Part shown: positions 1 to 5,522 of the stretch, in pieces | Layout: each line of letters begins with the position of its first letter | Position numbering within the stretch: position 1 is the first letter of the stretch | NCBI GenBank assembly: GCA_016929355.1 | Contig: JAFGJA010000124.1 | Location: forward strand, 1 to 7,974 | Direction: 5' to 3' | Length of the DNA: 7,974 nt | Origin: Anaerolineae bacterium | GTDB lineage: Bacteria; Chloroflexota; Anaerolineae; Aggregatilineales; Aggregatilineaceae | Program-made: the position numbers and the translations under genes | The notes under the pieces: generated by a model | Seen by the model: the letters and a program-made list of their open reading frames with translations, nothing else | Databases searched by the model: none | What the model was told of the DNA's origin: nothing

Positions 1-2469
1 AATCGCATCATCCGCGAACACAATCACCGGCTCGATCCGCGGCTCCAATTTCACCACACGCAGCACCGCTTCATTTGCACCGAGCGCGATCACGTTTTTG
101 CCCTGCGTATTGCGGCCCGCTTCCGGCGCGAGGCTGACACGCATATACTTCGGCTTGCCCTTCGTCGTCACCACGACGATGTTATCATCCAGCCAACCCA
201 CTGTCGCCGCCGCAAGTCCAACTGCATCTTTCGCCAACTTTATCGTGACGACGCCCTTGCCGCCGCGCCCCTGCGTGGGATAGTCCGGGACTGGCGTACT
301 CTTGGCGCTACCGTCCGCCGTGCACACCCACACATTGCCATCGTCATCGGCAATGCCCGCGCCGACCACATGATCGCGCCGCCCCTGCAATTTCACGGCG
401 CGCATCCCGCCCGCACCGAGGCCGGTAGGCCGCACATCAGCGACTTTAAAGCGGATCGCTTGCCCGTCATGGGTGGCTACAATCACCTCGGCATCATCAT
501 CCACATACCCCAACCAGATCAGGCGATCATCCTGTTCGATGTCCATAAATTTGAACGTATTCGCCACCATTCCCGGCAAATCTTCCAGCCGCAGCCGTTT
601 CACCTCGCCCAATGCGGTGATCGCCACGATAAAGCCGGTATCGAGCGTCGGCGGCAAGCTCAAGGCGTAGGCAACCTCATCCTTAGCCGTGAGCGCACTC
701 AGCGCGGCGTAGTTTAACCCCTGCTCTGGATCATTCGACTGCTGCAACAACTTCACCGGAACCGTCGCGGCCTGTCCATCCGTCGTGAAGAGGTAGAGCG
801 CGTGCGTGGTATTACTCGCCAACATCACCAACGGCGGGTCCTTGACCGTCTGCGTGATGCGCGGCGCGTTATCGTCAAACGTGCGGCTAAGTGTGCCGCC
901 CATCGTCAGCGTAACCCAGGTATCCTCGTTCGGCCCCAGAAAATCACCCGCCTGAATATCGCTTACTTCGCCTTCAATGATCACCGTGCGGCGCGGATCA
1001 GCATACTTTTCGCGTATCTCGCCCAACTCGCGCGCAATTTCCATCCGCATCATTTTGGGACTCGCCAGCAGCGCTTCCAGCATCGTGATCAGCTTCATTT
1101 TTTCGCGGTATTCATCTTCCAGCTTGCGCCGTTCCATCGCCGCCAAACGCCGGAGCTGCATCGACAGAATCGCCTCGGCCTGTTCATCAGAAAGTTTGAA
1201 GTTTTTACATAGATTACTATGGGCCGTTTCCGTCGTGCGCGAGCGCCGGATCGTGTCGATGACTTCATCCAGGTTATCGAGCGCAATCAACAACCCTTCA
1301 AGGATATGCGCCCGTGCGCGCGCTTTTTCCAGATCGTATTCGCTGCGGCGGCGGATCACGTTGAGGCGGTGTTCGAGATAGACGCGCAGCGCTTGTTTCA
1401 GGCTCAGGCGGCGCGGTTCGCCATCGACCAACGCCAGCATAATAATACTAAACGTCGATTCCAGGGGCGTATATTTGAACAGATCGCCCAGCACTTCCAC
1501 CGCGTCTGCCGTGCGCATAATGTCGATCACGATGCGCAGGCCGGTCCGATCACTCTCGTCGCGCAGATCACTAATGCCTTCAATCTTGCCACTGCGCGTC
1601 AGGTCCGCGATCCGTTCGATCAAACTCGTTTTGTTGGTCTGGTACGGAATCTCGCTGACGATAATACGCCCGCGCCCGCGCCCCAACTCCTCGATATGGG
1701 CTTTGGCGCGCACGCGAATTTTGCTGCGCCCGGTAGCATAAGCGGTGCGGAGCATGTCTTCCTCTGCCCCGTTATACCGGGTGTAGACCACTCCACCAGT
1801 TGGAAAATCCGGTCCCTTGATGAACTCCATCAACTCGGAAACGCCAATGTCGTCCAGTTCTTCCCAGCGTTCGAGCATATACACCAGCGCATCGCAAACT
1901 TCGCCCAGATTGTGCGGCGGAATACTGGTGGACATCCCCACCGCGATCCCGGATGAACCATTCACCAGCAAATTCGGGAAATTGGAAGGCAGCACGTTCG
2001 GCTCAAGCAGCGATCCATCAAAGTTTTCGTCCCACTCGACGGTATCTTTCTCGATGTCCTCCAGGAGATCATGACCGAGATCGGCCATACGCGCCTCGGT
2101 ATAACGCATCGCGGCGGGCGAATCGCCATCAATGCTGCCGAAGTTGCCCTGCCCATCGACCAGTTCGTAGCGCATCGAGAAATCCTGCGCCATACGGACC
2201 ATCGCATCATAAACCGCCATATCGCCGTGCGGGTGATACTTACCGAGGACCTCACCCACAATACGCGCGCTCTTTTTATAGCCGGAACCGGGGCGCAATC
2301 CCATATCATGCATCGCATAGAGGATACGACGATGCACCGGTTTCAATCCATCCCGCGCATCAGGCAGCGCGCGCGCCACAATGACGCTCATCGCGTAGTC
2401 GAGATACGATTCCTGCAATTCCTCGTTGATGTCTCGCTGCCGTACAACGCCAATATCATCCATCGTCAT
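1..2469 (-). CDS. gyrA: DNA gyrase subunit A, C-terminal tail cut by window edge
   Basis: GyrA is the breakage-reunion subunit of type IIA topoisomerase; with GyrB it passes one DNA duplex through another using ATP. I read 823 codons from an ATG at 2469 with no stop before the edge. The catalytic core is intact: YLDYAMSVIVARALPDARDG at about residues 22-41, the HPHGD segment at 79-83, and active-site Tyr123 (codon 2101-2103) in AMRYTEAR, matching E. coli Tyr122. The C-terminal pinwheel domain begins near residue 505, and its last blade (GRNTQG) is present, so only a short tail is missing. Two oddities: Met84 replaces E. coli Ser83 in the quinolone-resistance region, and the first blade lacks a GyrA box while QGRGGKG occurs at 733-739 in a late blade. 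The chosen start has GGCGG 8 nt upstream; an in-frame ATG two codons later is possible. ParC is the alternative, but the late RGGKG box favours GyrA. Confidence 0.93.
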   Translation of the reverse strand, partial: MTMDDIGVVRQRDINEELQESYLDYAMSVIVARALPDARDGLKPVHRRILYAMHDMGLRPGSGYKKSARIVGEVLGKYHPHGDMAVYDAMVRMAQDFSMRYELVDGQGNFGSIDGDSPAAMRYTEARMADLGHDLLEDIEKDTVEWDENFDGSLLEPNVLPSNFPNLLVNGSSGIAVGMSTSIPPHNLGEVCDALVYMLERWEELDDIGVSELMEFIKGPDFPTGGVVYTRYNGAEEDMLRTAYATGRSKIRVRAKAHIEELGRGRGRIIVSEIPYQTNKTSLIERIADLTRSGKIEGISDLRDESDRTGLRIVIDIMRTADAVEVLGDLFKYTPLESTFSIIMLALVDGEPRRLSLKQALRVYLEHRLNVIRRRSEYDLEKARARAHILEGLLIALDNLDEVIDTIRRSRTTETAHSNLCKNFKLSDEQAEAILSMQLRRLAAMERRKLEDEYREKMKLITMLEALLASPKMMRMEIARELGEIREKYADPRRTVIIEGEVSDIQAGDFLGPNEDTWVTLTMGGTLSRTFDDNAPRITQTVKDPPLVMLASNTTHALYLFTTDGQAATVPVKLLQQSNDPEQGLNYAALSALTAKDEVAYALSLPPTLDTGFIVAITALGEVKRLRLEDLPGMVANTFKFMDIEQDDRLIWLGYVDDDAEVIVATHDGQAIRFKVADVRPTGLGAGGMRAVKLQGRRDHVVGAGIADDDGNVWVCTADGSAKSTPVPDYPTQGRGGKGVVTIKLAKDAVGLAAATVGWLDDNIVVVTTKGKPKYMRVSLAPEAGRNTQGKNVIALGANEAVLRVVKLEPRIEPVIVFADDAI

Positions 2470-2528
2470 GATCAAATCCGCCTTCTGTGCGTGCAAAATT
2501 TGCCCGGTTTATCGCTTGAATGTGTAGT

Positions 2529-2558
2529 AGTTTAGAGAATATGCTTGATTTCTGTCAA
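2529..2558 (-). promoter_or_regulatory. Candidate gyrA promoter P1 (TTGACA, 18 bp, TAAACT)
   Basis: On the minus strand a perfect -35 hexamer TTGACA (2558-2553) is followed by an 18-bp spacer and TAAACT (2534-2529), which matches four of six bases of TATAAT. The predicted start near 2522 gives a leader of about 53 nt before the gyrA ATG. It is the best sigma-70-type match in the gap and suggests that gyrA is transcribed independently of the upstream cluster. This is pattern matching only; there is no transcript evidence. Confidence 0.55.
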
Positions 2559-2587
2559 TAGATAGATTATGTCGGGATTGCCACAAA

Positions 2588-2599
2588 GAACAAATGTTC
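2588..2599. promoter_or_regulatory. LexA/DinR-type palindrome GAAC-N4-GTTC upstream of gyrA
   Basis: GAACAAATGTTC is a perfect inverted repeat of GAACA/TGTTC with a 2-bp centre. It fits the Bacillus-type LexA (DinR) operator core GAAC-N4-GTTC, including the RNRY centre on the plus strand; the outermost C residues of the longer consensus are absent. It lies 6 bp downstream of a TATAAT hexamer on the minus strand, so it would cover the predicted transcription start, and 29 bp upstream of the P1 -35. SOS control is inference: the LexA site used by this lineage is not known from the window. Confidence 0.4.
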
Positions 2600-2605
2600 A
2601 TGAAG

Positions 2606-2634
2606 ATTATACTGAATTTTCGGGGGAAACGCCA
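2606..2634 (-). promoter_or_regulatory. Possible second gyrA promoter P2 (perfect TATAAT, poor -35)
   Basis: A perfect TATAAT occupies 2611-2606 on the minus strand. The hexamer 17 bp upstream is TGGCGT (2634-2629), a poor -35 match. A start near 2600 would place the GAAC-N4-GTTC palindrome at the very beginning of the transcript, the usual arrangement for a repressor site. With a weak -35 this could be an activator-dependent or weak promoter, or a chance AT-rich match. Confidence 0.3.
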
Positions 2635-2655
2635 GCGTATTTTAGGTAATAATGT

Positions 2656-2720
2656 CTCACTGCTCCAACCTGACTCTCCCTCTCCGTGTTTGGAGAGGGG
2701 GCCGGGGAGTGAGGTAAGGG
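2656..2720. repeat. Palindromic GC-rich interspersed-type repeat after the lipoprotein gene
   Basis: The repeat begins immediately after the stop codon of the lipoprotein gene (minus-strand view). It holds a perfect 8-bp hairpin, CCCTCTCC (2678-2685) and GGAGAGGG (2692-2699), with loop GTGTTT. Outer arms CTCACT (2656-2661) and AGTGAG (2708-2713) enclose it. The CCCTCTCC...GGAGAGGGGGCCGGGG composition looks like the short palindromic repeats scattered between genes in many bacterial genomes. It could fold in mRNA and act as a 3' stabiliser or a weak terminator for the upstream cluster, but no T-run follows the stem on the minus strand. Confidence 0.6.
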
Positions 2721-3293
2721 TTACTCGATCCGCACATCATCCACGCGCCACACCCGCGACGGCAGTGTATTACCAAACGGCCCACCCGTCGCCAGATCAA
2801 TCCACTCGTAATGGAACCGCAGCAAGATCGTTTGCCCCGCGAACGCGCTCAGATCGACTGTCTGCTCCACCCATGCAAGATCGGTGGTGTCTTCGAGCAC
2901 CTGCACATCAGTCCACGTCGCGCCCTCATCTACCGATACCTGCACGCGCCCCGATGCGCCCCGCGTGAGACCATGCGCAGATTGGTAGCGCAGCACCGGA
3001 CTCGCTGATCCGGTCAGATCGATAGGCGTGGACAGCGCCAGATCATCCTGAAAGCGGCGATTGCCCGGTCTTGCCTCAAAGAAGTGATTGCCCGCCTCAT
3101 CACGATACTGCCAGCCTTCGGAAAGCGTCCATTGGCTCACATCACCCTCGAAATCGTCGGAGAACAGGGGTGTTGCATCAGCCGGAGAAAGCAAATCTTC
3201 GACAGTCATGAACGATTCAATGGCCTCACATCCCGCTAAAAATTCACTCAGAGCTAGAACTATGACAAGGATTATCATTCTTTGCCAATTCAT
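2721..3293 (-). CDS. Predicted lipoprotein with jelly-roll-like extracellular domain
   Basis: This 190-residue protein has a type II signal peptide: basic start, hydrophobic stretch at residues 7-15, and lipobox LAGC with Cys22 as the expected lipidation site. After a short linker, residues 44-190 contain FSDDFEGDVSQW, a GWQYRDEAGNHFFEA segment, VQVSVDEGATW, a VDLSAFAGQTILLRFHY strand pair and a closing WRVDDVRIE. This pattern recalls the beta-sandwich domains attached to secreted peptidases and carbohydrate-binding proteins (MAM-like or immune inhibitor A-associated). No catalytic motif is visible, so a binding or structural role on the outer membrane face is inferred. The ATG starts 2 bp after the M23 stop codon (TAAATATG), with AAGGGA inside the end of that gene, so the two are probably translationally coupled. 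The precise function is unknown. Confidence 0.85.
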   Translation of the reverse strand: MNWQRMIILVIVLALSEFLAGCEAIESFMTVEDLLSPADATPLFSDDFEGDVSQWTLSEGWQYRDEAGNHFFEARPGNRRFQDDLALSTPIDLTGSASPVLRYQSAHGLTRGASGRVQVSVDEGATWTDVQVLEDTTDLAWVEQTVDLSAFAGQTILLRFHYEWIDLATGGPFGNTLPSRVWRVDDVRIE

Positions 3294-3295
3294 AT

Positions 3296-4579
3296 TTACG
3301 GATTCCCTTCTACCGCCTGTGGCGTCGCCGGAATTTCTGGTCCCAACGTCACAAACACTGTCGTCGCGGCATTAACCGTGATGGATCGTGTATAACGCTG
3401 CCCGTAAACCGTGACCGTGATCGTATAGTCGCCTTCCGGCACATCACTCATCACGAAATTTTCATTCCATAACGGATCAGGCACAACATGCCAATCACGC
3501 AATTGACCGGGCTTTTTAGCGTCGATATAGGTCGTCGTCGTCTGCGCCACTCGTCCGCCCTGCGTGAGCGTGACCGTCACATCCTCGACCATCTCGCCCT
3601 GCGCATCCGTTACGCGCCCCGCCACCACGCCATGCCCTAAATACGGCGCAACCCACAGGAGCGGATTATACGCCGTGAAATATTGATTAACGCCCAAACG
3701 CACTTCAAGATGCACATGCGGCCCGCTCACATCCCCCGTACCGCCGATCAACCCGATAATATCACCCGCCTCGACGTGCTGCCCTTGCACGGCCACAATC
3801 GAAGACATGTGCGCGTAGAGCGTGTAAATTTTCTGCCCGCGATAGCCAAAATCATGCTCGATCACGACAACATTGCCGTAAGAATAGTAAATATCCCATC
3901 CCGCCGGAATATCCACTTCACCGCCCTTGCCCGCGTAGATCACCTTACCCGATCCGCCCGCCTGAATCGGCGCGCCAATGTCGTTCGGGATGTCGATCCC
4001 GTGATGCACCCGCCAATCATTAGAGGGGCCATCCGACCCATACGGGTAAAAGAAAATACTCTCGCTGTTCGCGCTGGCATCAACCGGGCGCATCAGCCAA
4101 TAATGATCGTTGGGCTGGCGGCTGATCGGCACTTGCTCCGGCGGCGGTTGAAAACCCTCGATTTGCCCGGTATCGACCACCGCCACCCCGGTTGGACTGG
4201 GAAACGGCGTTGCCCCGTTGACAGACGCCGCCACTGCCGGGGCAATGGTCGCCGGGCGCGGCGTGGCTGTCGGCCAGGGCGTGATCGGAATCTCGCCCGC
4301 CTCCACGATCTGAGCGTTAGGATCAGCCGCCGGTGGCAGCGTCGGCGGCGCATAAGTCGGCAGATTCACATCGGGTGTCGGGAGCGGTGTCCCGGCTAAC
4401 GCGACCTGTGCCTCTAACGCAAGCTGCCAATCGGCAGGCGGCACATTAGTCGGCGTAGCGCTTGCGGCGGGAACTGCTACTGTCACGGCGGGCTGGTGGT
4501 TCTGCCAGAGATACAACCCACCCAGCGCGAGGATCACGACCAAAATCAAAAGCCCTTCAAAATGATGCGTGCGTTCCAA
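3296..4579 (-). CDS. Membrane-anchored M23 (LytM-type) peptidase with C-terminal beta domain
   Basis: This 427-residue protein has one N-terminal membrane segment (residues about 9-25), a Pro/Thr/Ala-rich extracytoplasmic linker (about 30-155), an M23 domain (about 160-312) and a C-terminal beta-sandwich (about 318-412) resembling carboxypeptidase-regulatory or Cna-B-like modules. The metal site is complete: His192 and Asp196 in HHGIDIP, and His290 in HVHLE (the HxH motif), with His257 in LYAHM as expected for the catalytic base. The family cleaves peptide crosslinks in peptidoglycan, so this is probably an active cell-wall endopeptidase facing outward. The start is TTG, preceded at 6 nt by GGGG (4589-4586); an in-frame ATG just upstream runs straight into TAG and cannot be used. 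It follows the FHA-TIR gene by 108 bp and is coupled to the lipoprotein gene. It may instead serve as a pseudo-amidase activator like EnvC, but the intact ligands argue against that. Confidence 0.9.
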   Translation of the reverse strand: MERTHHFEGLLILVVILALGGLYLWQNHQPAVTVAVPAASATPTNVPPADWQLALEAQVALAGTPLPTPDVNLPTYAPPTLPPAADPNAQIVEAGEIPITPWPTATPRPATIAPAVAASVNGATPFPSPTGVAVVDTGQIEGFQPPPEQVPISRQPNDHYWLMRPVDASANSESIFFYPYGSDGPSNDWRVHHGIDIPNDIGAPIQAGGSGKVIYAGKGGEVDIPAGWDIYYSYGNVVVIEHDFGYRGQKIYTLYAHMSSIVAVQGQHVEAGDIIGLIGGTGDVSGPHVHLEVRLGVNQYFTAYNPLLWVAPYLGHGVVAGRVTDAQGEMVEDVTVTLTQGGRVAQTTTTYIDAKKPGQLRDWHVVPDPLWNENFVMSDVPEGDYTITVTVYGQRYTRSITVNAATTVFVTLGPEIPATPQAVEGNP

Positions 4580-4607
4580 AGTCTACCCCATATCGCTAGT
4601 TTACAAG

Positions 4608-4691
4608 TTAATCATCATCCGCTTCGCCCGCGTCTAACGGCGACTCCGGCGGCGCGATCTGGTCCGGTTCCAATGGGCGCAGAATGATCAC
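4608..4691 (-). other. Short open frame overlapping the FHA-TIR stop (possible lost C-terminal tail or tiny ORF)
   Basis: A GTG (4691-4689) overlaps the TGA of the FHA-TIR gene and opens a 27-codon frame ending in TAA at 4610-4608. It reads like a protein tail: LRPLEPDQIAPPESPLDA followed by GEADDD, rich in Pro and acidic residues, as is common at C-termini of cytoplasmic proteins. It may be a real short peptide, the remnant of an ancestral longer C-terminus of the FHA-TIR protein separated by a frameshift, or chance. This frame is closed by a TGA a few codons before the GTG, so any frameshift joining the two would have to fall within the last few codons. No strong ribosome site of its own is visible. 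Confidence 0.25.
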
Positions 4692-5503
4692 GCTGATTCA
4701 TCGCCTTCGCCAAACAATGTCGTGCGGAGCGTATGCAGCAACCGCGCCAGACCGTTCTCTTGATTTGCGGTCAAATCGAGCAGTTGGTAGGTGTACAAAA
4801 ATAAAGGAGTCGGACAGGGCGCAATCTTCACCGGGTAGATGGGTTTATCCTGATCACGGAAATAGCTCCACTCTGCCTCAACACTTTTGGAATTGTTCGC
4901 ATCCGGCGAGAGAACCACGATCAACACCTGAGCATCCTTCAGCGTCTTCTCGATCTCGCTGCTCCAACTCTTGCCCGGCGCAATATTGACATGATCCACC
5001 CAGGCGATGATCGAATTTTCAAACAAGTAGTTGGCAAGCTGCGTCACGAACGCATCATCTTTGGACGAATGGCTGATGAACACCGGGAAATGCATTCCGG
5101 CGGTAGCGGGTAAATCCTGAATAATCCGCTCCGCCGTATCGGTGGAACGATTGCGGCGATAGATTTCGCTGGCGAGCAACTCCTCCGGCGACGGCAAATT
5201 ATCCGTCACCAGCGTATCATCGACAAACGTGAATTGAATTTGCCCAAGCGTAATGGTGCTTTCATCACGCAGCAAATACGGCCCTCCTTCAATGGGCCGC
5301 CCATTCAGGTGAGTGCCATTGCTGCTGTCCAGGTCGGTCAAAAAAAAGAACCCATCTTCCTCCGTGATCAGCGCGTGTTCGCGCGACACACGGCGATCCG
5401 CCAGAACCAGATCGGATTTCCCCAACCGGCCAATAACAAACTTGCTCTTATTGATTTCAACGGATATTTGCTCACCGTTTTCGATTCGTACAAGCGCTGG
5501 CAT
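4688..5503 (-). CDS. FHA-TIR fusion protein
   Basis: This 271-residue soluble protein has no signal peptide or membrane segment. The FHA domain (about residues 2-95) carries all hallmark residues: GR at 25-26, RVSREH at 38-43 and SSNGT at 60-64; the family binds phosphothreonine peptides. After a linker (about 100-138) comes a TIR domain (about 139-265) opening with FISHSSKDD at 142-150 and containing a VVLSP strand at 196-200. Glu211 in VEAEW fits the position of the catalytic glutamate of NAD-cleaving TIR domains. A phosphorylation-guided NADase or TIR scaffold is therefore plausible (inference). It starts 19 bp after the propeller gene, with GAGAGA about 5 nt before the ATG, and probably shares its transcript. 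No Ser/Thr kinase, which would normally supply the FHA ligand, lies in the window. TIR domains can also be non-catalytic adaptors. Confidence 0.9.
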   Translation of the reverse strand: MPALVRIENGEQISVEINKSKFVIGRLGKSDLVLADRRVSREHALITEEDGFFFLTDLDSSNGTHLNGRPIEGGPYLLRDESTITLGQIQFTFVDDTLVTDNLPSPEELLASEIYRRNRSTDTAERIIQDLPATAGMHFPVFISHSSKDDAFVTQLANYLFENSIIAWVDHVNIAPGKSWSSEIEKTLKDAQVLIVVLSPDANNSKSVEAEWSYFRDQDKPIYPVKIAPCPTPLFLYTYQLLDLTANQENGLARLLHTLRTTLFGEGDESA

Positions 5504-5522
5504 AGTTATCTCTCACACATCC

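Noticed and set aside
1219..1956. Plus-strand open frame of 245 codons
   Set aside because: Antisense to the well-conserved GyrA core; no recognisable motif.
2594..2968. Plus-strand open frame of 124 codons crossing the gyrA upstream gap
   Set aside because: It runs through the palindromic repeat and antisense into the lipoprotein gene; the peptide is low-complexity Pro/Arg/Ser.
3683..4399. Plus-strand open frame of 238 codons
   Set aside because: Antisense to the M23 peptidase; the His/Arg-rich peptide mirrors the codon bias of the true gene.
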